Positions 40,237 through 49,433 of a stretch of DNA of 64,000 bases are shown one piece after another. Made by a program: the position numbers and the translations under genes. Numbering within the stretch: position 1 is the first letter of the stretch; each line of letters opens with the position of its first letter. Origin of the DNA: Pseudomonas hormoni (GTDB lineage: Bacteria; Pseudomonadota; Gammaproteobacteria; Pseudomonadales; Pseudomonadaceae); contig NZ_CP075566.1 of assembly GCF_018502625.1 (NCBI RefSeq), forward strand, positions 4,648,501-4,712,500. The letters are read 5' to 3'. The notes under the pieces are model-generated. The model saw only the letters and a list, made by a program, of their open reading frames with translations, did no database searches and was not told the origin of the DNA.

Positions 40237-40605
40237 ATGAACGCCTACGAAAGCCTGAACTTCGCCGAAAAAATCTCCCGGATCGGCGCGCACTGGACAC
40301 CGCGGGTCATCGCCGAAATGAACGACTACCAGTTCAAGGTGGTGAAGCTGCTGGGGGATTTCATCTGGCATGACCACCTTGATACCGACGAAGCCTTCAT
40401 CGTTCTCGAAGGCCAGTTGCGCATCGATTTTCGCGATGGCCACGTGCTGGTGAACGCCGGCGAAATGTATGTGGTGCCCAAGGGGGTCGAGCACAAACCG
40501 TTCGCCGGGCAGGAGGTGAAACTCCTGCTGATCGAACCCCGGGGCGTGTTGAACACCGGCAGCAATGGCGGCGAACGCACGGCTGAGAATGACGTTTGGG
40601 TGTGA
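40237..40605 (+). CDS. Cupin domain protein
   Basis: A 122-residue single cupin. The metal motif is visible in WHDHLDTDEAFIVLEGQ (His-x-His then Glu) with the second half His in KGVEHKPFAG. Such small cupins include isomerases, dioxygenases and regulators; nothing specific can be assigned. It follows the AraC-type gene and is convergent with the flavin reductase gene, ending 4 bp apart. Confidence 0.85.
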   Translation: MNAYESLNFAEKISRIGAHWTPRVIAEMNDYQFKVVKLLGDFIWHDHLDTDEAFIVLEGQLRIDFRDGHVLVNAGEMYVVPKGVEHKPFAGQEVKLLLIEPRGVLNTGSNGGERTAENDVWV

Positions 40606-40609
40606 AGTC

Positions 40610-41209
40610 TTAAAGCTGTAAGGTTTTGCCGTCCACCGGATCGCCGATTTTCAGGAAATGCCCGCCTGCCACGTGGTGCAAGGTGCGCAACGCATCGTGC
40701 CCCTCGAAGTGCCAGCGACCGTCGCTGAACACGCGCTCGTCCGCCTGAGCGGCGATCACTTCGGCCAGGAACAGATCGTACTGTTGGTGATTGCCGGGCT
40801 CCGGCAGCAGTCGGCACTCCAGCCAGGCCACACAACCTTCGAGCATCGGCGCATCGACCCGCTCGCCGCTGAAGGTCTGCAAATCATAGGTCTGGAATTT
40901 GTCCCGGCCCTGGCCCTGAGTCAACTCCAGTCCGGACGTCGAGCCAACGGTTTGCACGATATCGGCCTGGGCGGCGCAAGGTACATTCAGCACGAACGTG
41001 CCCGACGCCTCCAGCAGTTGCCGGGTCCAGGTGGACTTGTCCAGCACCACGGCAATTTTCGGCGGTTCGAAATCCAGGGGCATGGCCCAGGCTGCCGCCA
41101 TGATGTTGCGCTGCCCATCATGGGCCGCGCTGACCAGCACGGTCGGCCCATGATTGAGCAGACGATAAGCCTTGGACAAGGGAACCGGGCGGCGGTGGGA
41201 AGCGCTCAT
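40610..41209 (-). CDS. Flavin reductase family protein
   Basis: A 199-residue FMN-binding split-barrel protein with PTVLVSAAHDGQRNIMAAAWAM, the flavin-contact strand of the family, near residue 25. It probably supplies reduced flavin to a partner oxygenase or acts as a small oxidoreductase. I start at the second of two near ATGs since AGGAG lies nine bases upstream of it. The partner is not encoded nearby. Confidence 0.85.
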   Translation of the reverse strand: MSASHRRPVPLSKAYRLLNHGPTVLVSAAHDGQRNIMAAAWAMPLDFEPPKIAVVLDKSTWTRQLLEASGTFVLNVPCAAQADIVQTVGSTSGLELTQGQGRDKFQTYDLQTFSGERVDAPMLEGCVAWLECRLLPEPGNHQQYDLFLAEVIAAQADERVFSDGRWHFEGHDALRTLHHVAGGHFLKIGDPVDGKTLQL

Positions 41210-41267
41210 GGGCATCTGCTCCTGGGAAAAGAGCCGATTGTAGCGATTTCCGCCCGGTTGGCAGGTA

Positions 41268-42584
41268 TCAACTCGATAGTTGATTGGCGAACTGCCCGAC
41301 CGCATTCACCACTTTCTGTGCGCCGTCCTGAATCTCGACAATCACTGTACCCGCCTCTGCCGCCAGCGCCAGGCCTTGTTCGGCCTGAAGTTTACCGTCG
41401 GTCATCAGGGATACGGCGTTACGCGCCATGTCCTGGTTCTGACGCACCACCAACACAATTTCATCGGTGGCCTGACTGGTGCGCGAAGCCAGCTGCCGGA
41501 CCTCGTCCGCCACTACCGCGAAACCACGCCCCTGCTCACCGGCCCGGGCCGCTTCGATGGCGGCATTGAGCGCCAGCAGGTTGGTCTGTTCGGCGATGCC
41601 GCTGATGGTTTTGACGATGGTGCCGATCACCAGCGATTGCTCGTTCAGCGCTTCGATGCCTTCGCCGGCCGTTTGCATGTGTTTGGCCAGATCGCGCATC
41701 ACGTTCACTGCTTGAGTCACCACGGCCGTACCGCGCTGGGCGCTTTGGTCGGTCTGCTGCGAGGTGCCGTAGGCAATGTTGGCGGCTTCGGCGACGGCCT
41801 GTTCCTGATTGACCTGATCGGTAATAACCGTGGCGAATTTCACCACTTTGTACAGCTTGTTGTTGGCATCGACCACCGGGTTGTAGGACGCTTCCAGCCA
41901 CACTGTACGACCGTGGTTATCCACGCGTTTGAAGCGGCCGGCCACATATTCGCCAGCGTTCAACCGACGCCAGAAATCCTGATATTCGGCGCTGTTGTAA
42001 TCATTAGGTTCGCAGAAGATACGGTGATGTTTGCCCTTGATCTGCGCCAGGCTGTAACCCATGCCGCTGAGGAAGCGGTCGTTGGCGGTCAGCACGTTGC
42101 CACTGAGGTCGAACTCGATCAACGCCGTCGAGCGCACCAGCGCACCGATCAGGTTCTCGTGCTCACGGGACGCCTCGATGGTGCGGGTCAGGTCACTTGA
42201 AAAAATCGAAAACTGCTTGATCCGCCCGTCCGAGGAACGCACCGGCTGTACGATCGAACGCAACCAGGCTTCCTGACCATCGCCACGCAACAGGCGCACC
42301 GCCCCGGCGAAGTGCTCGCCACGGGTCAGCGCAGCCTTGAAACGTTGGTGGAACTCATCGGTCTTCACGTGGGGCGGCACGATGTCTTCGATCGGACGAT
42401 CGATCAGGTCGTGGCTCTTGTAGAGCATTTCGCTGATGAAATTCTGGTTGGCCGACTGAATCCGCCCATCGGGATCAAGGGTCAGGACCAGCATCTCGCT
42501 TTCCAGACTTTCCTTCACTTGCTGAAGGCTGGAGAGTTCTTCGCGAAGAGCCGACAACTCTTGCTTCAAGCGTTTGTTGAACAT
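41268..42584 (-). CDS. Soluble PAS-PAS-MCP signalling protein (BdlA-like)
   Basis: A 438-residue cytosolic protein with no membrane helix. Two PAS domains (about 25-130 and 145-265) follow a short coiled-coil N-terminus; the second has [21 protein letters not shown], and a MCP signalling domain with [20 protein letters not shown] ends the protein. This PAS-PAS-MCP order without membrane segments is that of BdlA, the biofilm-dispersion sensor of P. aeruginosa, and of some Aer2-like proteins. The PAS ligand cannot be read from sequence. Confidence 0.85.
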   Translation of the reverse strand: MFNKRLKQELSALREELSSLQQVKESLESEMLVLTLDPDGRIQSANQNFISEMLYKSHDLIDRPIEDIVPPHVKTDEFHQRFKAALTRGEHFAGAVRLLRGDGQEAWLRSIVQPVRSSDGRIKQFSIFSSDLTRTIEASREHENLIGALVRSTALIEFDLSGNVLTANDRFLSGMGYSLAQIKGKHHRIFCEPNDYNSAEYQDFWRRLNAGEYVAGRFKRVDNHGRTVWLEASYNPVVDANNKLYKVVKFATVITDQVNQEQAVAEAANIAYGTSQQTDQSAQRGTAVVTQAVNVMRDLAKHMQTAGEGIEALNEQSLVIGTIVKTISGIAEQTNLLALNAAIEAARAGEQGRGFAVVADEVRQLASRTSQATDEIVLVVRQNQDMARNAVSLMTDGKLQAEQGLALAAEAGTVIVEIQDGAQKVVNAVGQFANQLSS

Positions 42585-42713
42585 GGGAAAGCACCGATGG
42601 GCAGGGATAGAAAGCGGTATGCAGCCTAGCCATCGGCCTTGGGGATATTTTCTGAAGAGTGTTTCAGGCTTGTCCTACAAAAATAGTTGTCATATGCGCC
42701 GCGCCACCTTCAA

Positions 42714-44027
42714 TCAGATGGCGCCAGCCGCCGGGCAACTGCCTGTTCTGGGCATGCGCGCACCGAAATACAGTGCGCTGCTCACACCCACCGCCCCCAT
42801 CACGGCGCAGAAGATCACGCAGATCCACGGACTCCACGGCATCAGGCCGATCAGCAACAGCGGCGTGATACTCGCCCACGCGGCGTAGGCAATGTTGTAC
42901 GTGAAGGAAATCCCCGAAACGCGAATCCGCGCCGGGAACAGACTGACCATGACCGAAGGCACCGCGCCGACCACACCGCAACCGAGGCCCGCAATCGCGT
43001 ACGCCAGACCGATCCAGCTGCCGCCGCTGATCAGGCTGGTATAGAGCACGCCAATGCCCAGCGGCAACAGCAGGCTATACAACATCACCGTGCGCCAGGC
43101 GCCGATGCGGTCGACCAGCAACCCGGCGAGCACGCAGCCGATGTTCAGGAACACGATGCCCAACGCACTCAGGGCGAAGGTGTGGCTGGCGGTCATGCCG
43201 AAGGTTTTCTGCATCATGGTCGGGGTAATGACCACGAACACCACCACCGCCGATGTCAGCACGCAGGTAAGAATCATCGCCGGCAAAATGGCCAGGCGAT
43301 GTTCACGCAAGACTGTGCGCAAAGGCAGTTCGACGGCGGCATCGCGCTTGGCCTGCATCGCCATGAACACCGGGGTTTCGCTGAGCCAGCGGCGAAGCCA
43401 GACGCCGATCACGCCAAATACGCCACCCAGCAGGAACGGGTAACGCCACGCGTAATCGAGGATTTCCGCCGGGGTGAACGCCTGCGCCAGAAAGGTCGCC
43501 GTCAGGGCGCCGATCAAGTAACCAAAGGTCAGTCCCGCTTGCAGGAAACCGAGCGCATAACCACGGTGCGCGACCGGTGCGTGCTCGGCGACGAAGACCC
43601 AGGCGCTCGGCACTTCACCACCCACCGCCGCGCCTTGCAGAATCCGCAGGGCCAACAGCAGCAGTGGCGCGAAATAGCCGATCTGGGCGTAGGTCGGCAT
43701 GATGCCGATCAGCAGGCACGGCAGCGCCATCATCAAAATGCTCAGGCTGAAGACTTTCTTGCGCCCCAGCCGGTCGGCGAAATGCGCCATCAGGATGCCG
43801 CCCAACGGCCGCGCCAGATAACCGGTCACGAAAATCCCGAAGCTTTGCAGCAGGCGCAGCCATTCGGGCATTTCCGGCGGAAAGAACAGCTGGCTGAGGG
43901 TCAGGGCGAAAAACACGAAAATGATGAAATCGTAGATTTCCAGCGCACCGCCGAGGGCCGCAAGGCCAAGGGTCTTGTAGTCCGAGCGGCTGAACGGTGC
44001 CGGGCGCGAATCATTATGGGCAGTCAT
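42714..44027 (-). CDS. MFS transporter, metabolite:proton symporter (MHS) type
   Basis: A 437-residue 12-helix protein. The motif LARPLGGILMAHFADRLGRKK is the MHS subfamily signature, and LRILQGAAVGGEVPSAWVFVAEHAP is the second. MHS members import dicarboxylates, aromatic acids or betaine-like compounds with protons. I choose the ATG giving MTAHNDSRP; it has only a weak ribosome site. Divergent from the short-chain fatty acid transporter gene, so a related catabolic substrate is possible. Confidence 0.85.
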   Translation of the reverse strand: MTAHNDSRPAPFSRSDYKTLGLAALGGALEIYDFIIFVFFALTLSQLFFPPEMPEWLRLLQSFGIFVTGYLARPLGGILMAHFADRLGRKKVFSLSILMMALPCLLIGIMPTYAQIGYFAPLLLLALRILQGAAVGGEVPSAWVFVAEHAPVAHRGYALGFLQAGLTFGYLIGALTATFLAQAFTPAEILDYAWRYPFLLGGVFGVIGVWLRRWLSETPVFMAMQAKRDAAVELPLRTVLREHRLAILPAMILTCVLTSAVVVFVVITPTMMQKTFGMTASHTFALSALGIVFLNIGCVLAGLLVDRIGAWRTVMLYSLLLPLGIGVLYTSLISGGSWIGLAYAIAGLGCGVVGAVPSVMVSLFPARIRVSGISFTYNIAYAAWASITPLLLIGLMPWSPWICVIFCAVMGAVGVSSALYFGARMPRTGSCPAAGAI

Positions 44028-44227
44028 CAAAAGAACTCTGGCGTAGGCAAAAAACCAAGGCGCCCATGGTCTACGCAAACACGCCAGCGGACAACCCGTT
44101 AGACCAAAGTCTCAGCTTGGTAAAACTTCGTCACAAAACGTGACCGATTGATTTACTGTTGGCACCTGTCCAGACGGGCCTCTGCGGCCTTGAAGACCAC
44201 AACAAACATAAAAATCGAGGTACTCCC

Positions 44228-45646
44228 GTGGCCGCTGATATCGAAGATACCCGCTCTGCCCGCTTTGCCCTGCGCTGTTCCAGTTTTGCCGAACGCTGGT
44301 TTCCCGATTCCTGGGTATTCGCCGCGTTGGCGGTGATTATCGTCGCCGTCGCCACCCTGTTCATGGGCGCCAAACCCACCGACGCTGCCATGGCGTTCGG
44401 TGACGGGTTCTGGAGCCTGATCCCGTTCACCATGCAGATGGCGTTCGTGGTGATCGGCGGCTATGTGGTCGCCAGTTCGCCCCCCGCTGTAAAGCTGATC
44501 GACCGCCTGGCGCGAATCCCGAAAAATGGCCGTTCCGCCGTAGCGTGGGTGGCGCTGATTTCCATGGTCGCGTCACTGCTGAACTGGGGCCTGTCGCTGG
44601 TATTCGGCGGCTTGCTGGTGCGTGCCCTCGCCCGCCGCGTCGATCTGAAAATGGATTACCGCGCGGCTGGCGCAGCCGCGTATCTGGGCCTTGGCGCCGT
44701 ATGGGCCTTGGGCCTGTCGTCGTCCGCTGCGCAATTGCAGGCCAACCCGGCCAGCCTGCCGCCGTCGATTCTGTCGATCACCGGGGTGATTCCTTTCACA
44801 CAAACCATCTTTCTCTGGCAGTCCGGCGTGATGTTGCTGGCGCTGATCGTGATCTCGCTGATCATTGCCTACGCCACCGCACCCGGCCCGAACTCGGCCC
44901 GTGATGCCAAAGCCTGCGGCATCGATCCGAGCTTCAACCTGCCGCCACTGCAACCGCGCACTCGTCCCGGCGAATGGCTGGAACACAGCCCGCTGCTGAC
45001 GATTCTGCTGGTGCTGCTGGCGGCCGGGTGGCTGTTCCACGAGTTCTCGACCAAACCGGCGATCAGTGCGATTTCCGGGCTGAACACCTACAACTTCCTG
45101 TTCATCATGCTCGGTGCCCTGCTGCACTGGCGCCCGCGCAGCTTCCTCGATGCGGTGTCCCGCGCGGTGCCGACCACCACCGGCGTACTGATCCAGTTCC
45201 CGTTGTACGGCTCGATCGCCGCACTGATGACCACGGTCAAAGGCACTGACGCGCAAACCCTGGCTCACCACATCTCGACCTTTTTCGTACAAATCGCCTC
45301 CCACGACACCTACGCGCTGCTGATGGGCGTGTACTCGGCGATCCTCGGTTTCTTCATTCCGTCGGGCGGCGGCAAGTGGATTATCGAAGCGCCGTACGTG
45401 ATGCAAGTGGCCACCGACCTGAACTACCACCTGGGCTGGGCCGTGCAGATCTACAACGCCGCCGAAGCCCTGCCGAACCTGATCAACCCGTTCTACATGC
45501 TGCCATTGCTGGGCGTGCTGGGGTTGAAGGCGCGGGACTTGATCGGTTTTTCGTTCGTGCAACTGCTGGTGCACACGCCGCTGGTGCTGTTTCTGTTGTG
45601 GGCGCTGGGGACGACGCTGACGTATACGGCGCCGGTGATGCCGTAA
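44228..45646 (+). CDS. atoE: AtoE-type short-chain fatty acid transporter
   Basis: A 472-residue membrane protein with about 11-13 helices. It matches the TIGR00366/AtoE pattern, with RFALRCSSFAERWFPDSWVFA at the N-terminus and GFFIPSGGGKWIIEAPYVMQ near the C-terminus. It takes up short-chain fatty acids such as butyrate or acetoacetate. I start at GTG after GAGG; the frame is open 23 codons upstream. No acetoacetate CoA-transferase is adjacent, so regulation is separate. Confidence 0.87.
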   Translation: MAADIEDTRSARFALRCSSFAERWFPDSWVFAALAVIIVAVATLFMGAKPTDAAMAFGDGFWSLIPFTMQMAFVVIGGYVVASSPPAVKLIDRLARIPKNGRSAVAWVALISMVASLLNWGLSLVFGGLLVRALARRVDLKMDYRAAGAAAYLGLGAVWALGLSSSAAQLQANPASLPPSILSITGVIPFTQTIFLWQSGVMLLALIVISLIIAYATAPGPNSARDAKACGIDPSFNLPPLQPRTRPGEWLEHSPLLTILLVLLAAGWLFHEFSTKPAISAISGLNTYNFLFIMLGALLHWRPRSFLDAVSRAVPTTTGVLIQFPLYGSIAALMTTVKGTDAQTLAHHISTFFVQIASHDTYALLMGVYSAILGFFIPSGGGKWIIEAPYVMQVATDLNYHLGWAVQIYNAAEALPNLINPFYMLPLLGVLGLKARDLIGFSFVQLLVHTPLVLFLLWALGTTLTYTAPVMP

Positions 45647-45652
45647 TGTAAA

Positions 45653-45679
45653 AAGGGGCCGATATTTCTATCGGCCCCC
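45653..45679 (+). terminator. Possible terminator after atoE
   Basis: GGGGCCGATA, loop TTTC, TATCGGCCCC, preceded by five A but not followed by a T run; termination would need another factor. Confidence 0.6.
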
Positions 45680-45755
45680 ACTTCTCGTTCAGTCCCTTCT
45701 GTTTCAGTATGTCTTCGCCCGTTTCGGGGTCCCACACGCTGAAAAGGATCTGAGC

Positions 45756-46928
45756 ATGTTCAAACTCGCAGGACTCACCCTCGCCGCCCTCACCCTGAGT
45801 GCTGTTGCCCACGCCGATGCCGATCTGAAGCTGGGCAGCACCGAGCGCGTCACGCGGCTGTTTGCCTACCCCAACAACTGCAACGTGATCTGCTTTCGCA
45901 ACTGGACGCTGGAGCAAACCGTCGAGCATTACCTGACGCAAAGCGTGCAACGCGATGGTTACAGCGATGCGAAGGTGCAGGTCAAAACCGATAATGATCA
46001 GCTCTATGCCGCCATCACCGGGGTGCCCAGAGGCTATGAAAAGCCGTTGGCGGCGCTGCTCGATGCAGGCGATCTGGCCTACACCGGCGCCAGCAAGCTG
46101 AATGCCGATGGCAAGTGGGCGTATAGCTGGTATTTGTTCCTGCCGCTGGGCATGGCGCTGGAGAACCGTAGAAGCGTCGAGTTGCTGCACTTCCCGCCGG
46201 ATTACTCCCTGACCCAGGCGCAGGACTACCTGGAGTCCAAGACAACCGATCGTTGGGCCACGCTGCTGACGGTGAACGGGATCCCTGCCGATCAGACGCC
46301 GGCTTTCCAGACCATCATCGACATCGCGCCGATTGCCGCGCCATCCAATGCTGGCAAGGATCTGGAAGGCGTCTACGACTACTTCAAGGACTACCAGACC
46401 ACCATGGTCAAGGAAGTCAGCCAGAACGCCAGCGGTGCCGCGCTGCCGATGGTCGCTTTCGGTGCGCCAGTGCGCAACTGGATCAAGCAGCAATACGGAC
46501 CGACCGTAAACGTGCTGGGCCTGGCCACCATCAGCCCGAAGGAAGGGGTGAAAGTGCCAGTGCTGGGTTCCAACCACCCGAGCTACATCTGGTACGCCGC
46601 CGATCCCGAAAGCTATACCGGTAAAGATCCCCAGGCCCAGGCCGACGCGGCGGGCCTGAAAGTCATGGGCCAGGACTTGAGTGCCGCGTGCTGGCAGGCC
46701 GCCATGGGCCGCGACCCGGACAGCAATCCAGACGTTGAACTGAAAAGTTGCACCCAAACCTGGCAGGTGGCCCAGACAGATAAAACCTGCGAGCTGTTTT
46801 ACACCTCGATCCGCAACCTGACGCCCGCGCAAGCCACGGCCAAGTGCGCGACGACACCGATCAAGGCTCAACTCAAACAGCTCAAGGTCCCGGCACCTGC
46901 GACCGCGGTGCCTGCTCCGCATTTGTAA
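45756..46928 (+). CDS. Secreted protein of unknown function, Cys-rich
   Basis: A 390-residue protein with a signal peptide (LTLAALTLSAVAHADAD). The mature N-terminus has two close Cys (NNCNVICFRNWTLEQTV); five further Cys lie in the last third (AACWQ, KSCTQ, TCELF, KCATT), so disulfides in the periplasm are likely. The middle is alpha/beta, with no motif I recognise. The C-terminus is Pro/Ala-rich. It stands alone between the fatty acid transporter and a SET-domain gene. No assignable function. Confidence 0.75.
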   Translation: MFKLAGLTLAALTLSAVAHADADLKLGSTERVTRLFAYPNNCNVICFRNWTLEQTVEHYLTQSVQRDGYSDAKVQVKTDNDQLYAAITGVPRGYEKPLAALLDAGDLAYTGASKLNADGKWAYSWYLFLPLGMALENRRSVELLHFPPDYSLTQAQDYLESKTTDRWATLLTVNGIPADQTPAFQTIIDIAPIAAPSNAGKDLEGVYDYFKDYQTTMVKEVSQNASGAALPMVAFGAPVRNWIKQQYGPTVNVLGLATISPKEGVKVPVLGSNHPSYIWYAADPESYTGKDPQAQADAAGLKVMGQDLSAACWQAAMGRDPDSNPDVELKSCTQTWQVAQTDKTCELFYTSIRNLTPAQATAKCATTPIKAQLKQLKVPAPATAVPAPHL

Positions 46929-47110
46929 CCTGCTGAACAGCGTTCCTGCGTGAGCCTTGGCTGACGTAGGAACGCGCGCTTTTCCTCTGTCAGTTGTGAC
47001 AGTAGACCAGTGGTTTTTTTTGCGAGAGTCTTGAGGCGCACCCCAAGTGCTGCAGGGCTGACAGGACGTCAGCTGTCGGAAGTCGCAGCGCCCCGCCGAC
47101 AAGGATTGTT

Positions 47111-47632
47111 ATGAGAACCTGCGCCGATCAAGGAATCCAACCGCCCTCCAATGGCATCTACCCCTTTGCAGAATTGCCCCTTCGTCTTGGATTCCCGTCC
47201 ACGGACAACTTTCAAACCATCTACACCGCTCAAGGGAAGGCAATAGCTGTCGCAGCCCTGCGCGAATTCCCTCGCCTGAGCCGGATGTGCCGGTTTTCCG
47301 GGCATCTGCTGCCCTACCGCTGCCGACATACCCGACAATTGGCGCCGGGCATTCATGTCTACGATCCGCGCTTCTGCGGCCTGATCAACCATGCCTGCGA
47401 CCCCAATGCCTTTCTCGACATGAGCGAGCTGTGGTTATGGGCGCTGAAAGACATCAAAAAGGGCGATCGACTGATGATTGATCTCGCCGCGACGGAAGAC
47501 AAACTGCAGCGGCAGTTCGCCTGCCGCTGCGGTTGTCCTGGCTGCCGGGGCTGGATCACCGGCTACGACGAGTTGCCGAATGCCAATGGCCAGCTGTTTT
47601 TACAGAACCGCCGCCGACGAAGCCCGGGCTGA
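47111..47632 (+). CDS. SET-domain protein (candidate lysine methyltransferase)
   Basis: A 173-residue protein with the hallmarks of a SET domain: GLINHACDPNAFL, which corresponds to the Asn-His-x-Cys-x-Pro-Asn core, and a Cys-rich post-SET segment FACRCGCPGCRGWITG near the C-terminus. Bacterial SET proteins are uncommon and poorly characterised. A protein-lysine target is expected by family; none is indicated here. Convergent with the carbonic anhydrase gene. GC and codon use look like the neighbours, so recent transfer is not apparent. Confidence 0.85.
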   Translation: MRTCADQGIQPPSNGIYPFAELPLRLGFPSTDNFQTIYTAQGKAIAVAALREFPRLSRMCRFSGHLLPYRCRHTRQLAPGIHVYDPRFCGLINHACDPNAFLDMSELWLWALKDIKKGDRLMIDLAATEDKLQRQFACRCGCPGCRGWITGYDELPNANGQLFLQNRRRRSPG

Positions 47633-47637
47633 GGGTT

Positions 47638-48282
47638 TTATTGCGCCTCGACCGGGCGCAAACGGTACTGAGGCGGTAACTGTTCGAAACCGCTGATGCT
47701 GGCGTTCAGGCTCTTCCACCGGCCATCCTTGATGCCGTAGATGCAGCCGTGAATCGACAGCTTCTGCCCACGATGCCAGGCATTTTGCACAATGGTGGTG
47801 TGCCCGACGTTGGCCACTTGCTGGATCACATTGAGTTCGCAGAGGCGGTCGACCCGCTCTTCTTCCGTCGGCAACAGGGCCAGTTCTTCGCGTTTTTCGT
47901 AGTAGAGATCGCGAATCGAGCGCAACCAGCCGTCGATCAGGCCCAGTTGACGGTCCTGCATCGACGCGCGCACGCCACCGCAGCCATAGTGGCCGGTGAC
48001 GAGGATGTGTTTGACCTTGAGCACGTCAACCGCGTACTGAATCACCGACAGGCAGTTGAGGTCGGTGTGCAACACCACGTTGGCCACGTTGCGATGCACG
48101 AAGAGGTCGCCGGGCAGCATGCCAACGATCTCGTTCGCGGGTACGCGGGCGTCGGAGCAGCCGATCCAGAGGAATTCCGGCGTTTGCTGGCGGGCCAGTT
48201 TGGCGAAGAAGTCAGGATCTTCTTTGGTGATCGCGTCAGCCCAGCGCTCGTTGTTATCAATCAGATCTTGTAAGTCGTTCAT
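47638..48282 (-). CDS. can: Beta-class carbonic anhydrase
   Basis: Hydrates CO2. The 214-residue protein has all zinc-site residues: Cys in WIGCSDARVPANEIVG, and His-Gly-Cys-Gly in VTGHYGCGGVRASM. It ends only five bases from the SET gene on the opposite strand. Confidence 0.95.
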   Translation of the reverse strand: MNDLQDLIDNNERWADAITKEDPDFFAKLARQQTPEFLWIGCSDARVPANEIVGMLPGDLFVHRNVANVVLHTDLNCLSVIQYAVDVLKVKHILVTGHYGCGGVRASMQDRQLGLIDGWLRSIRDLYYEKREELALLPTEEERVDRLCELNVIQQVANVGHTTIVQNAWHRGQKLSIHGCIYGIKDGRWKSLNASISGFEQLPPQYRLRPVEAQ

Positions 48283-48451
48283 GCAATGAAGCCTCGAGAA
48301 TGATGCGCTGCTTTGACAGACAACCGTCCGTCGGGGTCACGCGCCAGATACAGATTGCCGCTGATACATAGTACCTGCCACTCCATGCCGGTGGAATTCT
48401 GAGGAGCCCAGTGGGTCCACCCTAGTAAGGCCCACAGTATGAGGAATTGCC

Positions 48452-48856
48452 ATGACTGATTCACGACGTCCGTACGATGCGGTGCAACCCGAGCCCATCG
48501 ACGACAACGAAGACCGCATGGGCTCGATGCATGAACTGGATTTTGATGAGGAAGAACCCAACGCCAAAATCGGCGATGAACTGACCGACAACGAGCGCGA
48601 GCGACTCATGCCGCGGGGGCGCGTGCGTGAAGCAGGCATGACTGGCGCCTCGACCGCTGACCATGAATCCACCGACGACGACATGAGTCCGGAGACATTG
48701 ATCCGTGAAGACGGTGCGCGAGATGCCCATGAGGCGGGTGAAGGTGGCCAGGCCGATTGGGAATTGAGCATTGTCGATGAAGACGACATCGGCGGAGGCA
48801 ACGGTCTGGATGAAGAGGAAATGGCGCAGCGGGATCCGATGGATGGGAATCGGTGA
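48452..48856 (+). CDS. Acidic, probably disordered protein of unknown function
   Basis: A 134-residue protein with very many Asp and Glu (e.g. MHELDFDEEEPN, LSIVDEDDIGGG) and few hydrophobic residues, so it is likely disordered. Similar proteins are sometimes named serine kinase/phosphatase in Pseudomonas annotation, but I see no kinase or phosphatase motif. It has GAGG before the start. Possible roles include a regulatory or scavenging protein; none can be supported. Confidence 0.7.
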   Translation: MTDSRRPYDAVQPEPIDDNEDRMGSMHELDFDEEEPNAKIGDELTDNERERLMPRGRVREAGMTGASTADHESTDDDMSPETLIREDGARDAHEAGEGGQADWELSIVDEDDIGGGNGLDEEEMAQRDPMDGNR

Positions 48857-48859
48857 TTC

Positions 48860-48969
48860 TGTGACGAGGGAGCTCGCTCCCGTTCGGCTGCGAAGCAGTC
48901 GCAAAGACTATGACCTGCTCACGATCAGGTCCGCTTCGCGGCCCAGCGGGAGCAAGCTCCCTCGCCACA
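48860..48969. repeat. REP palindrome, TGTGGCGAGGGAGC family
   Basis: Starts TGTGACGAGGGAGCTCGCTC and ends with inverted GAGCAAGCTCCCTCGCCAC; the centre carries a partner palindrome. Same family as 3876-4003; separates the convergent acidic-protein gene and rimI. Confidence 0.85.
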
Positions 48970-48980
48970 ATGGTTATGCG

Positions 48981-49433
48981 TCAGTCAACGAGGGTGCAGG
49001 CCATGACCACCGCATCTTCGCGCCCACCTACGGCCGGATAATAATCCCGACGCCGGCCAATCTCGTTAAACCCATACCGCTCATACAACCGGAACGCCGA
49101 CCGATTGCTGTCGCGCACTTCCAGAAAACATTCCCGCGCCTCAGCCTTGTAAGCAATCGACATCAGGTGCTCCAGCAACGTCAAACCCAGGCCACGGCCC
49201 TGATTTTCCGGCTTGACGGTAATGTTCAGCAGGTGCGCTTCATCGAGAATGATCTGCACCACGCCGTGCCCGACCTGCTGCGAACCTTCAAACATCAGCC
49301 AGATCTGGTACTTGCCCAGCCCATCGAGAAAAATCCCGCGGGTCCACGGATGGCTGTACGCCGCGTATTCGATTTTCAGCACAGCGTCCAGGTCCGCCTC
49401 GGTCATCGGGCGAAACGATACAGCGTCACTCAT
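48981..49433 (-). CDS. rimI: Ribosomal protein S18-alanine N-acetyltransferase
   Basis: Acetylates the N-terminal Ala of S18. The 150-residue GNAT protein has the CoA loop QGRGLGLTLLEHL and LEVRDSNRSAFRLYERYGF, both typical of RimI. It overlaps the psi-subunit gene by eight bases, which is the holD-rimI arrangement known from E. coli. Confidence 0.92.
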   Translation of the reverse strand: MSDAVSFRPMTEADLDAVLKIEYAAYSHPWTRGIFLDGLGKYQIWLMFEGSQQVGHGVVQIILDEAHLLNITVKPENQGRGLGLTLLEHLMSIAYKAEARECFLEVRDSNRSAFRLYERYGFNEIGRRRDYYPAVGGREDAVVMACTLVD

